DNA of 64,000 bases, from contig NC_080540.1 of NCBI RefSeq assembly GCF_028640845.1, forward strand, positions 51,380,561 to 51,444,560, given 5' to 3'. The first letter of the stretch is position 1. Each line of letters starts with the position of its first letter. The translations under genes were made by a program, and so were the position numbers. The notes beneath the pieces were generated by a model. It saw only the letters and a program-made list of their open reading frames with translations, was not told the origin of the DNA and made no database searches. Below, piece by piece: positions 21,742 through 31,752 of the stretch. The stretch is from Ahaetulla prasina. Taxonomy: Eukaryota > Chordata > Lepidosauria > Squamata > Colubridae.

Positions 21742-21932
21742 TGTTAGGTTCTGGAAGTAACGAGGCTGGAGACCAGGGTAGTAACAACAGCTCTTTAATA
21801 TAGGGTGAACCCAGCAACAGGCTGGGGGGAAAAACCTCTCCTTTTATACAGTTCTGCTGGAGGCTTCGTCCAATCAGCAACGTGCTGATTTCCCGCTCAA
21901 ATATTTAAAGGTACAAACGTTAATACATAACA
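21742..21932 (-). repeat. 5' LTR of the Gypsy element
   Basis: 191-bp LTR that I read as identical to 17342-17532. The minus strand starts TGTTATG and ends CTAACA. The promoter TATA-like box gives minus-strand transcription toward gag. Confidence 0.93.
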
Positions 21933-22013
21933 TAACCAGTGTTCACTGAGATTATTGATATTTCTTTTGTACAGGTATAGTTCATCATTCCCTTAAGGGA
22001 GGTGGGAGTGAAG

Positions 22014-22641
22014 CAGTGGTGGGTTTCAATTTGTTTTACTACCAGTTCTGTGGGTGTGGCTTGGTGGGCATGGCTGGATACTGTAAAATGGGAAGGATAC
22101 TGTAAAATGGGAAGGATACTGTAAAATCTCCATTCCCACCTCACTCCAGGGGAAGGATACTATAAAATCCTTCTGGGGCCTCTGGGGGCTCAGCAGACTA
22201 AGTCTGTCTGTTATTAACACAGCTGCTTGCAATTACTGCAAGTTCAAGTCCCACCAGGCCCAAGGTTGACTCAGCCTTCCATCCTTTATAAGGTAGGTAA
22301 AATGAGGACCCAGATTATTGGGGGCAATAAAAGTTGACTTTGTATATAATATACAAATGGATGAAGACTATTGCTTAACACAGTATAAGCCGCCCTGAGT
22401 CTTTGGAGAAGGGCAGGATATAAATTCAAATAAAAAAAATAAAAAAATCTCCATTCCCTCTCCAGTCCAAGGGAAGTTTACTGCAAAATCCCCATTTCCT
22501 CCCGATCAGTTAGGATTTGGGAGGCAAAGAATAGATGGGGGTGGGGCCAGTCAGACTTTTTATTACCGGTTCTTGGAACTACTCAAAATTTTCGCTAGCA
22601 GTTCTCCAGAACTGGTCAGAACCTACTGAAACCCACCTCTG
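22014..22641 (+). mobile_element. hAT-like non-autonomous element carrying a SINE
   Basis: Termini CAGTGGTGGGTTTCA and TGAAACCCACCTCTG, with exact 8-bp duplication GAGTGAAG (22006-22013 and 22642-22649). Contains the phrases GTGGGTGTGGCTTGGTGGGC and TACCGGTTCT typical of the family. A family B SINE (22168-22448) was inserted into it later. Confidence 0.9.
22168..22448 (+). mobile_element. tRNA-derived SINE, family B, nested in hAT
   Basis: Head GGCTCAGCAG (A-box-like) and GTTCAAGTCCC (B-box); body CCAAGGTTGACTCAGCC; end AAGCCGCCCTGAGTC...GATATAAAT and an A-rich tail. The 3' end resembles L2/CR1-type LINE ends, suggesting which machinery moved it. Copies are at 27103, 45365(-) and 52098. Confidence 0.88.
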
Positions 22642-22649
22642 GAGTGAAG

Positions 22650-23153
22650 GTTTTGCTGAAGAAACATTTTTGAACTGCTCTGATTTTAACAACAGTAGGT
22701 GAGAGTCTGATATTTCATATTTGGCTGACTGGTTGAGAAGACAGTGCAGCTTCTAGAGTTTTAAATGAAAGAGATTATCTTGATCTTTTCTTGAAGGGAG
22801 GGAGGAGGGATCTTTACAGTTAGCCTCTGTAGATGGAGCTCTTAGTAGTGTTTGATATTGTACAACATAACTTGTTGAAATACTTGATGGAATTGGGAAC
22901 TGGAAATATCCATTTGTAGCCATTATCTTTCTACCTCTCTGACTTCTCTTGATTCTCCGGGAATTATCCTGTAGGGCCCGACAAGTTTCTATCTTGTTGC
23001 TATCTTGAACTCTGCTTGAAACCATTGGGAAGGATCATTCTCAGATTTTGAACTAGCTGCCACATATAGGCCTCTGAATGTCTCCAATTGTGGGAAAAAA
23101 ACTAAAACTTATTGCTGAGAAAAGGGATTCTGAGGACTGGTCTCAGGTTTTGG
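22650..23153. other. No recognisable feature
   Basis: Apparently unique sequence between two hAT-like insertions. No exon supported. Confidence 0.4.
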
Positions 23154-23161
23154 GTGAAATG

Positions 23162-23858
23162 CAGGGGTGAAATGCTCCCGGTTAAGACCAGATCAGCTGA
23201 TCCGGTAGCGATGGCAGCGGGTGGTTCGGAGAACCGGTAGCAAAAATCCCTGCCCTCCCCCCCCGCCCCCCATGTCCAGCTGAGCCATGCAATCATCAGA
23301 GCCTTTTTTTTTAATTTTTAAAAGCATTTTTTAAACAACGTCTTTGGATGGCTCCATGGCTCTGACGATCCCAGCTGAGGTGCCTGATTGTCTTTTTTTT
23401 TTTTTTTACTTTTAAAAGCATTTTTTTAAAGGTAAAAAAACTGAAGCCTGCTAGGCAAAAAATGGGGGATGTAGGCAAAAAATGGGGAGTGGGGGGAGAC
23501 AGAGAGAGAGAGATAGAGAAAGAAAAAGAAAGAAAGAAAGAAAGAAAGAAAGGAAGGAAGGAAGGAAGGAAGGAAGGAAGGAAGGAAGGAAGGAAGGAAG
23601 GAAGTGGGGGGAAGGAGAGGAAGGAAGGACTACAAACCTGCCACTAGATGCAGTTTCAGAGGATAATCCAGGGCTGGAAGGGACCTGGGGGTCATCTAAT
23701 CCAACCCTGCTCCAGCAGGACATTGTTAGTGAGTTTCTATCTTTTAATCCCCAAGTTACATAGCTACACCCACCCAGTCACATGACCCCTGCACCAAGCC
23801 ACGCCCACCAAACCACACCCACTGAACCAGTAGAAAAGAAATTTAGATTTCACCACTG
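23162..23858 (+). mobile_element. hAT-like non-autonomous element with internal microsatellite
   Basis: Begins CAGGGGTGAAAT and ends ATTTCACCACTG, with exact 8-bp duplication GTGAAATG (23154-23161 and 23859-23866). Contains ACCGGTAG near the left end, two AAAAGCATTTTTT blocks shared with 52421-52934, a GAAA/GGAA microsatellite, and a short CR1-like 3' end fragment near 23665-23720. Confidence 0.88.
23519..23604. repeat. (AAAG)n then (GGAA)n microsatellite
   Basis: About 33 bp of AAAG repeats pass into about 52 bp of GGAA repeats, inside the hAT-like element. Open frames across it are repeat artefacts. Confidence 0.95.
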
Positions 23859-24134
23859 GTGAAATGCCTACTCTGTATGAAGTTACAGTGTTCCCAGCTG
23901 TGATGATTTCCTGGATCCAGTTTTAACATTGGCTATCCAACTACATCTTATCTGAAGAAGACATATCTGGCTTTGATAACTCCTGCACTTCAGTCTTCAA
24001 ACTGGGTGACTACAATTCATTCTTTGTGCACTGGACCCTGAAAATGGTTCAGAAACTGCAGCTGACTCAAAATGAAGGAAGTCTCATATATTTCCCCAAT
24101 ATTCAATAGCTTCACTGTTTCTGAATTGCCTTCA

Positions 24135-24610
24135 GAAACCAATTCAACTTGCTTACAAAGTTGTACAAATCCTTGCATGACATAGGACCCAGCTACTTAC
24201 AAGACTCCCTATTTCAGCCCAAACTGCACATTACTTGTGTGTTTGGCAAATCAGTTAACTCTGATTTCTACATTTTTTTTTCACATTGTGGGGGGAAAAT
24301 GCAATCTGGATATAGGCTGGAGCAGAAAACTTGCTTAATCATTCAGACCTTGGTAGTGCCACATTTGGATTATTGCAATGCACTCTACATGGAGCTGTCC
24401 TTGAAGAGCATTTGGGACCTATAACTAATCCAGAATGCTATAATATGTGTAGTTGGGGCATCCAAATAACACCTCTGTTTCATGAACTGCATGATGTAAT
24501 AGTAGCTTTTTGGGTGAAAATCAAGGTGCTGATTATCACTTATTAAGCCCTGTATGGTGCAAGGCAAGATAAGGTTATCTGCAGAATTGCTTATTATTAT
24601 TAATTTTTAA
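24135..24610 (+). mobile_element. Old L2/CR1-like LINE coding remnant
   Basis: Two pieces of a decayed ORF2 C-terminal region. LTKLYKSLHDIGPSYLQDSL at about 24150-24208 resembles the lalK-LHGLGPSYL motif. A DYCNALY-like phrase near 24369 and ELHDVIVAFWVKIKVLIITY near 24485-24545 resemble the ELHWLPV-x-R-x-x-FK-L-L segment. The piece order is rearranged and there are stops. An old insertion. Confidence 0.55.
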
Positions 24611-24799
24611 TAATTAATTAATTATTAAATTAATGGGGATTAAATAAATAAATTTTTAATTTTTAATTATTATTATTAATTTTCTCTACCTGTCCCACCA
24701 GATTTGACAAGGTGAATATGCTTCAGGTTCCTTTTGTGATACAATGGCATTTAAATCTTCTTTTAACAACCCCATAATCCTTTGCATCGGGACAACTGA

Positions 24800-24974
24800 C
24801 TGGAGCTGAGTGTTTACTGGCCAGATGCTTTTCCTGTTGCCAATGCAGAGCTTCCTTCAGCAGATATATTCTCATTGTGCCCAGAGAGAGAAATATATGC
24901 CTCTACCTAGAATTGAACTCACAGCCTCCTGATTGTGAGGCGAGAGCTCCACCTCTAGGCCACCACACAACTCC
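24800..24974 (-). mobile_element. tRNA-derived SINE, family D
   Basis: On the minus strand a tRNA-like head with TGGCCTAGAGGTGG (A-box-like) and GAGTTCAATTC (B-box-like), then GTAGAGGCAT and CTCTCTGGGCACAATGAGAA. A different family from the others in the window. The 3' end is eroded. Confidence 0.6.
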
Positions 24975-25379
24975 AAACAATGGCATAGAAATGAGTCCTA
25001 TGAAATGTATCCTTTCTGTCTCAGTGCTTGCCTATGGAACAACATCCTCCTTGAAACTGAGGTGACAATGACATGGTTGGTCTTCTGGAAAGATCACAAA
25101 GGCTTTCCCCTCAGCCAGAATGCATGTTGAGCACAATATATATTTTGGTGAGATGTGAGATGTTTATTAGCAGCCTCGGTTGCATTGCATTATTGTTTAT
25201 TTGTACTATGTTATTTTATGCTTCATGTATTTTTAGTCTCCCAGATTCACTACACTAAGATGAGTGACCACATAAATCCTACATATGCATGATGCATGTC
25301 CCTTCTTTTATTTTAGGTTTAGCAGGGAGCTTAAAATAAGCATGTTTGCTCAGACTTATTAGCCATTTCAATTGTTTTA

Positions 25380-25530
25380 CTTAATTGGTTTAACATTTTA
25401 ATTGCTTTAAAATATAAAGGGGTTATTTCTTTTAATAATGTTTTAACCTGTGTTTTAATTATATTTCTGCAACCTGTTCTGAACTGTTAAGAAGGTGGGC
25501 AGCACAAAATATTCTAAAGAAATAGACAAA
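25380..25530 (+). mobile_element. LINE 3' UTR remnant
   Basis: Repeated TTTTAATTG/TTTTAATTA phrases followed by GGTGGGCAGCACAAAATATTC and an A-rich end resemble degraded L2-type 3' ends. May belong with 24135-24610. Confidence 0.4.
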
Positions 25531-26549
25531 CTAAGTACATGCAGGTTTGTGGAGTTAAAACTTCAACTTGCAGAATTTCTAGGCTGAGTGGAATTTGGAA
25601 AACTGGGACGTTTGCTTGTTAAAAAATCGCAAAATTAACTTTATCTGGAAGATTTCAGGGTGGAGTAGCTTGCTCTGTAAGAATAGTGTCTAGAAAAAGG
25701 GAAAGATGTACTACGTAGGCTGGTTAAGAAATAAGTCAACTTTTAAAAAGTATTACTTATTTGGAGAAAATCTGATTTGGAAACATAGTCATCTTGGCAA
25801 ACACACTGCATGAATGCCTATTGCCTTCGTATTCCATATGTGCAACTGATTAAAAATAAAAACCATCAAGTTTAAATTAATTTTTCAAACTAAGACAGAT
25901 CTATAAGCAAGTGCCTATGGTTTGCACAGCTGATAAGATACAGTGCACATGTTCTGAATTATTAATTGCCTATTTAAAAGCATGACACACAACTATCCTA
26001 CACAATTAATTTCTGAACATCCAATTATCCAATCCTGTCACAAGTGGTGATGAAAATTTTTAAATACATATCTAGACTGAAGGAGTCTGAGGTTTTTATG
26101 TAACCAATGGTTATTACTCAACTCTACAGTCACTGGTTATTATTTTTAGGAAAAAAAATATTGAATATTTTAACAGAAAGCAGAAGCTGTTGTCCTAAAT
26201 ACTGTGATATTTTATGAATTTTAATTAAGGTCGGCAATGACAAGGACTTAATATGATGATACTAAAATTCCTGCATTTTCTGAAATAGGGCCAGACTGCT
26301 GACCATTTTAAAATAAGTTTTAATGAAAAAGGGAACTATAGATGCTTTTGCTTGGATTTATCTTTCATATAGAATAATCTTATTTAACAGGCTCAGAACA
26401 GCTTAAAAATCATGTTCAGAGAATCTTGAGGCTTCCCAAGCCAAGTAACTGGGAACCTTTTCACATCACCTTTGCCCATCATCATCATAATTATTTTCAT
26501 ACTGTTATGTGGTGCCTGTCCCTTCCTTGAATTCTCTAGCATTCTCTTG
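25531..26549. other. No recognisable feature
   Basis: AT-rich DNA with no family or exon I can support. Confidence 0.45.
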
Positions 26550-26557
26550 ATCTAGAG

Positions 26558-26762
26558 CAGGCAAATGTAAACTTGTTACCTTTAAAACTTGTGGACTTCA
26601 GCTCTCAGAATTCCTCAGCTAGTTATGCTGGCTGGGGAATTCTGGGAGTCGAAATCCATAAATCTTAAAGTTGCCAAGTTTGGAGATCCCTGATCGACAC
26701 CATGGGAATTTTGGAAGTTGAAGTTCACAAGTCTTAAACTTGCCAGGTTGGACATTGCTGAG
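26558..26762. mobile_element. hAT-like hairpin element plus partial second copy
   Basis: The segment 26558-26692 starts CAGGCAAATGTAAACTTG and ends CCAAGTTTGGAGATCCCTG, with inverted arms around ACTTGTGGA/TCCATAAAT. The flanking 8-mers agree at 5 of 8. A second, partial arm (AAGTTCACAAGTCTTAAAC) follows at 26718-26762. Related to the cleaner copy at 51274-51401. Confidence 0.6.
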
Positions 26763-27102
26763 TAATGGAGTTATCAAAACTAGAGCCACTTTTAATCTGT
26801 CCCACTGTCACCCCATCTCATGTTCAGCTGATTATACTTTTTGTACTGAAGGAAGAATACAAAGGAATAAATTGACTATTTTGGGGTGCAAAAAACTTGG
26901 TTGCCTATTTTGTAGGATAGGCTGGTTGGGAGAAGCTGAAGCAACATGGAACACAATTTTATGGAAGGCACAATGAGATGCATGTTCCTGACTGGGAAGT
27001 TCTCCTATTGCAGCTCCAGAGGAATTGCTACACAACTACTCTTTACTCTGGAGCAAAAGCTGAGTCAGTAAACATGCAGATTTAAACAGCTTGGCTTTCC
27101 AA

Positions 27103-27870
27103 AAGCCTCTGGTGGCTCAGCAGACTAAGTCTGTCTGTTATTAACACAGCTGCTTGCAATTACTGCAAGTTCAAGTCCCACCAGGCCCAAGGTTGACTCA
27201 GCCTTCCATCCTTTATAAGGTAGGTAAAATGAGGACCCAGATTGTTGGGGGCAATAAAAGTTGACTTCGTATATAAATATACAAATGGATGAAGACTATT
27301 GCTTAACAATAGGGCCGTGGGTGGGGCCGTGAGTGGCTCAGGCTGTAAGACAGCCTGTTATTAAATACAGCTGCTTGCAATTACTGCAGGCTCGAGTCCC
27401 ACCAGGCCCAAGGTTGACTCAGCCTTCCATCCTTTATAAGGTAGGTAAAACCCAGATTGTTGGGGGGGCAACAAGCTGACTTTGTATATAAATATACAAA
27501 TGGATGAAGACTATTGCTTAACAATAGGGCCGTGGGTGGGGCGTGAGTGGCTCAGGCTGTAAGACAGCCTGTTATTAAATACAGCTGCTTGCAATTACTG
27601 CAGGCTCGAGTCCCACCAGGCCCAAGGTTGACTCAGCCTTCCATCCTTTATAAGGTAGGTAAAACCCAGATTGTTGGGGGGGCAACAAGCTGACTTTGTA
27701 TATAAATATACGAATAGGATAAAACTATTGCCTTACACAATGTAAGCCGCCCTGAGTCTTCGGAGAAGGGCGGGATATAAATGTAAATTAAATAAAAAAA
27801 AAACATAGTGTAAGCCGCCCTGAGTCTTCGGAGAAGGGTGGGATATAAATTCAAATTTTTTAAAAAAATG
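27103..27870 (+). mobile_element. Tandem array of three family B SINE units
   Basis: Three SINE heads in direct orientation at about 27103, 27311 and 27526. Units two and three are nearly identical with a 215-bp period; unit one is about 208 bp. Only the last unit reaches the GTAAGCCGCCCTGAGTC tail, and that tail is itself present twice (about 27740 and 27813). Each head has GGCTCAG and a B-box-like GAGTCCC. Confidence 0.85.
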
Positions 27871-27959
27871 TGTGGAATTATGTATTATTTATAGGTAAAA
27901 GAACCCTAATGGTGCTAAATCCAGTTTAGTTGTATGCGTTCTGACTGGATTCATGCTAT

Positions 27960-28049
27960 TAGAATAGAATAGAATAGAATAGAATAGAATAGAATAGAAT
28001 AGAATAGAATAGAATAGAATAGAATAGAATAGAATAGAATAGAATAGAA
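27960..28049. repeat. (AATAG)n microsatellite at the 5' side of the LINE
   Basis: About 18 pentamer units. I infer that it is the left half of the tail of the minus-strand LINE at 31287, split by the plus-strand LINE. Confidence 0.92.
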
Positions 28050-28055
28050 GCCAAG

Positions 28056-28325
28056 ATGGTACCGACGAAGGCTGCCTCGGTGAAATGCTCTCTAATTGTT
28101 TCTTTATTTCTAATTGTTCTCTGTGACTCACTACGGATTTCCTACTCACGAGACCATCTGCTAAAAATTAAGGAACATTTCTTTAAGGAGCAGCTTTCTT
28201 TGATCTCACCCCCACCTGTCTTTACAAACACGGAGGAGATTCTAACACAGGAGGAGGCAATTCCCACGGAGCCATGGATTACTAAAAAAACCAAACAATG
28301 GAAGAGAAAGAAGAGAGGTAAATGA
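28056..28325 (+). pseudogene. LINE ORF start with hydrophobic leader
   Basis: An 89-codon frame from an ATG in CCAAGATGG. Residues about 10-27 form a hydrophobic segment (CSLIVSLFLIVLCDS), followed by ISYSRDHLLKI, a phrase of the type found just before the endonuclease in related vertebrate LINEs, then a Pro-rich and a Lys-rich stretch. It ends at TGA (28323-28325) before the endonuclease, which continues in another frame. Whether the leader acts as a signal peptide is unknown. Confidence 0.7.
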
Positions 28326-28412
28326 TCTGGGATTTTAAACAGGCTAAGAAATCACATTAAAACCCCTCTGCCTTCAATTTTCCTAACAAATATATGCTCA
28401 CTTGCAAATAAG

Positions 28413-29417
28413 ATGGATGAAATACTCCTCTTAAACAAATACTATTATGATTTTCGCAATTCAGCAGTCCTATGCTTCTCTGAAACCTGGTTAAATGAAT
28501 CAATTGAAAATAGCAGCCTGAACATTCCAGGGTTTCAGATTGAACGATCAGACAGGATTCCAGAAACATCTGGTAAAAAGAAAGGAGGAGGCTTATGCCT
28601 ATATATTAATAGAAACTGGTGTCAAGATTTTAAAATAATTTACAAATTCTGTGACAACAATTTAGAGACTCTAATTATCAACTGCAAACCTTATTATTCG
28701 CCTCGTGAATTTTCCTCATTTCTTCTAATTGCTGTTTATGTCCCACCACAAGCCTGTGTAAACAAGGCATTACGAACTCTAGCTGACCAAATCATGGAGG
28801 CTGAAGCCAAACACCCTGATTCACTGGCCATTGTTTTGGGAGATCTAAACAAGGCAAACTTAAGGAAAGAGCTACCAAAATACTTTCAGCATGTCAATTG
28901 TCCCACCAGAGGCAAGAATACTCTAGACCATTGCTACACAACACTAAAAGATGCTTATCGGTCTTTATCATGTGCAGCTGTAGGACACTCTGATCATTGC
29001 ATGATTCACCTTGTACCTGCTTACAGGCAAAGACTTAAAGCCACAAAACCAATAATAAAATCAGTGAAGACCTGGACGGAGGAATCAAAATTAAAGCTAC
29101 AGGCATGTTTTGACTGCACTGATTGGAATATTTTTAAAGATACCTCTGTAAACCTGGATGAACTCACAAATACTGTAACATCATATGTCAGCTTCTGTGA
29201 AGACCTATGTGTACCTACAAGGAAATTGCGAATATACAGTAACAACAAACCTTGGTTTACACCTAAACTTAAGCAGCTACGACATTCCAGAGAGGAAGCC
29301 TACAGAAAAGATGATAAAATGCTGTACAATCAGGCCAGAAATGCACTAACAAGGGAGATCAGAGCAGCAAAAAGAAGCTACTCTGAAAAGCTAAAAAATC
29401 AGTTTTCAGCAAATTAA
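28413..29417 (+). pseudogene. LINE apurinic-like endonuclease domain
   Basis: Open for 334 codons; homologous sequence also extends upstream to about 28370 (FLTNICSLANK). Endonuclease landmarks are FSETWLNE (metal-binding Glu), GGGLCLYI, LGDLNKANL (equivalent to GDFN) and GHSDHCMI (the SDH motif). The linker beyond leads toward RT and stops at TAA (29415-29417). In an active element it nicks target DNA. Catalytic motifs look intact in this copy. Confidence 0.85.
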
Positions 29418-29602
29418 CCAGCAAACATGTGGAAAACTCTTAAAAATATCACCGGCTATGGCAAACCTCCTTCCCAGGCTAAAGGTAATCAACAACTGGC
29501 AGATGACCTGAATGAGTTTTGAAAGGAAACTACAGCCACCTATCTCCACAACTCCCATCTCAGACACACCAACAACAGCCAAGCCTCCTACAACTGACCC
29601 CA

Positions 29603-29643
29603 TTTCATTGGGTTCACAACCTCTAGTTGTGAACCCAATGAAA
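29603..29643. repeat. Perfect 18-bp hairpin within the LINE
   Basis: Arms 29603-29620 and 29626-29643 are exact reverse complements around a 5-base loop (CTCTA). The homologous copy at 37030-37075 has a non-palindromic sequence (GTGATCACAG) at this spot, so the hairpin arose in this copy. Confidence 0.92.
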
Positions 29644-29648
29644 AGGAA

Positions 29649-30644
29649 GTGCAGGACCTATTTCACAGACAAAAGCCAGGAAAAGCTCCAGGCCCAGACA
29701 AGATAACTCCTTCTTGCTTAAAAGTCTGTGCTGACCAATTGGCCCCCATCTTCACCCATATTTTCAATAAATCACTAGAGATGTGTTATGTTCTTTCTTG
29801 CTTCAAACGCTCTACCATCATCCCAGTGCCGAAGAAGCCCACCATCAAGGAACAGAATGACTACAGACCAGTTGCTTTAACATCTATAGTCATGAAAATC
29901 TTTGAAAGGCTAGTGCTTTCCTACTTGAAAGCCATCACGGATCCGCTGTTAGTCCCCTTGCAATTTGCATACCGAGCAAATAGATCAACAGATGATGCTG
30001 TTAATATGGCTCTGCACTACATCCTACAACATCTTGAGTCTCCAAAGACCTATGCAAGGGTTCTTTTTGTAGACTTTAGTTCAGCATTCAATACCATCAT
30101 TCCAGACATTCTTCCAACTAAACTAAACCAGCTACAGGTACCAGAACAGACTTGTAAGTGGATCACAAGCTTCCTAACAAACAGGAAGCAGCAGGTGAAG
30201 CTAAGCAAGATCACATCAAATACCTGTACAATTAGCACAGGGGCCCCCCAAGGCTGTGTGCTCTCCCCACTTCTCTTCTCTCTGTATACCAATGACTGCA
30301 TCTCCAATGATCTATCTGTTAAGCTACTGAAGTTCGCAGATGACACAACAGTGATTGGTCTCATTCGAGACAATGACGAATCCGCATATAGACGAGAGGT
30401 CGAACGACTAGCCTTGTGGTGCAACCAAAACAATCTGGAACTGAACACACTCAAAACCGTAGAAATGGTGGTAGACTTTAGGAGAAACCCTTCCATACTT
30501 CCACCTCTCACAATACTAGACAACACAGTATCAACAGTAGAAACCTTCAAATTTCTAGGTTCTATCATATCGCAAGATCTAAAATGGACAGCTAACATCA
30601 AAAACATCATTAAAAAAGAACAACAAAGAATGTTCTTTCTGTGA
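29649..30644 (+). pseudogene. LINE reverse transcriptase domain
   Basis: A 331-codon frame with RT blocks PGKAPGPDKITP, NDYRPVALTSIVMKIFE, VLFVDFSSAFNTI, GAPQGCVLSPLLFSLYTND, the catalytic FADDTTVIG and FLGSIIS. It is stopped by TGA at 30642-30644 where the sister copy at 35651-36433 continues. Catalytic aspartates are present, so the loss is downstream of the polymerase core. Confidence 0.9.
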
Positions 30645-31040
30645 CAACTCAGTAAGCTCAAACTGCCCAAGGAGCTGCTGATTCAGTTCTACAGAGGAAT
30701 TATTGAGTCTGTCATTTGCACCTCTATAACTGTCTGGTTCAGTTCTGCAACCCAACAAGAAAGACACAGACTTCAGAGGATAATTAGAACTGCAGAAAAA
30801 ATAATTGCTACCAACCTGCCTTCCATTGAGGACCTGTATACTGCACGAATCAAGAAGAGGGCCGTGAAAATATTTACATACCCCTCGTATCCTGGACATA
30901 AACTGTTTCAACTCCTACCCTCAAAACGACGCTATAGAGCACTGCACACCAGAACAACTAGACACAAGAACAGTTTTTTCCCGAAGGCCATCACTCTGCT
31001 AAACAAATCATTCCATCAACACTGTCAAACTATGTACTGA
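30645..31040 (+). pseudogene. LINE ORF2 C-terminal domain
   Basis: In the same frame after the stop: QLSKLKLPKELLIQFYRG, RLQRIIRTAEKIIATNLP and KNSFFPKAITLLNKSF, ending at TGA near 31038. This matches the end of the minus-strand copy at 35651-36100. Confidence 0.85.
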
Positions 31041-31167
31041 ATCTGCACTACTATTAATTGTGTTGTAAATGTTGTACTTTGATGAACGTATCTTTTCTTT
31101 TATGTACACTGAGAGCATATGCACCAAGACAAATTCCTTGTGTGTCGAATCACACTTGGCCAATAAA

Positions 31168-31286
31168 AATTCTATTCTATTCTATTCTATTCTATTCTAT
31201 TCTATTCTATTCTATTCTATTCGAATCGAATCGAATCGAATCGAATAGAATAGAATAGAATAGAATAGAATAGAATAGAATAGAAT
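31168..31286. repeat. Palindromic microsatellite junction (ATTCT)n-(TCGAA)5-(AATAG)n
   Basis: The LINE tail (ATTCT)n at 31168-31220 meets (TCGAA)5 at 31221-31245, then (AATAG)n to 31286. TCGAA units are self-complementary in tandem, so the whole tract folds on itself. It joins the plus LINE to a minus LINE tail to tail. Confidence 0.92.
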
Positions 31287-31752
31287 TTTTTTATTGGCCA
31301 AGTGTGATTGGACACACAAGGGATTTGTCTTGACACATATGCTCTCAGTGTACATAAAATAAAAGATACCTTCATCAAGGTACAACATTTACAACACCAA
31401 TGATGGTCATAGGATACAATTTAACACTTAATGATACAACACTTAATGATAAGCATAGGGTACAAATAAGCAATCAGGAACAATTAATATCAATATAGAT
31501 CATAAGGATTACCAGCAACAAAGTTACAGTCATACAGTCATAAGTGGAAAGAGATTGGTGATGGGAATGATGAGAAGATTAATAGTAGTGCAGATTTAGT
31601 AAATAGTTTGACAGTGTTGAGGGAATTATTTGTTTAGCAGAGTGATGGCCTTCGGGAAAAAACTGTTCTTGTGTCTAGTTGTTTTGGTGTGCAGTGCTCT
31701 ATAGCGTCGTTTTGAGGGTAGGAGTTGAAACAGTTTATGTCCAGGATGTGAC
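31287..31752 (-). mobile_element. CR1/L2-like LINE, 3' end, antisense
   Basis: Begins TTTTTATTGGCCAAGTGTG (antisense 3' end) and runs to GTCCAGGATGTGA, where it is 5'-truncated. Its 3' UTR is about 190 bp longer than that of the plus copy. The candidate duplication is CATGCTATT (left of the microsatellite, 27951-27959) against CATCTATT (31753-31760), one base different. Confidence 0.85.

Larger units (their letters stand above)
17342..21932 (-). mobile_element. Gypsy LTR retrotransposon, Mag-like, frameshifted
   Basis: A 4,591-bp element between TAACC target duplications (17337-17341 and 21933-21937). It has two 191-bp LTRs, a primer site matching tRNA-Ser, a polypurine tract, and on the minus strand gag, zinc knuckle, protease, RT, RNase H and integrase in the Gypsy order. 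There is no envelope gene. The domain order, tRNA-Ser priming and integrase C-terminal VWRRHIDQL-type motif suggest the Mag clade. The LTRs look identical by eye, implying recent insertion, yet the coding region carries several one- or two-base shifts. Likely immobile unless helped in trans. Confidence 0.93.
28050..31167 (+). mobile_element. Nearly full-length CR1/L2-like LINE
   Basis: A 3.1-kb plus-strand LINE with a 5' leader, endonuclease, reverse transcriptase, C-terminal domain and a short 3' UTR ending CCAATAAAAATTCT before an (ATTCT)n tail. Its coding region is interrupted by frameshifts near 28330 and 29640 and stops at 29415-29417 and 30642-30644. Pentanucleotide tails of this kind are known for snake CR1 elements. 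The copy lies within a pre-existing (AATAG)n tract. Related copies are at 10484, 31287 and 35426. Confidence 0.9.

Noticed and set aside
17342..21932. Endogenous retrovirus
   Set aside because: No envelope gene, very short LTRs, tRNA-Ser priming and Gypsy-type integrase C-terminus; Gypsy (Mag-like) fits better.
23451..23763. Lysine/glutamate- and serine-rich frames
   Set aside because: Produced by the GAAA/GGAA microsatellite; the translation simply repeats the pentapeptide pattern of the repeat.
27960..28049. Satellite or CRISPR-like array
   Set aside because: A simple pentanucleotide microsatellite; no spacers, and the same sequence is a LINE tail.
30050..30670. 206-codon minus-strand frame
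   Set aside because: Antisense shadow of the LINE reverse transcriptase encoded on the plus strand.
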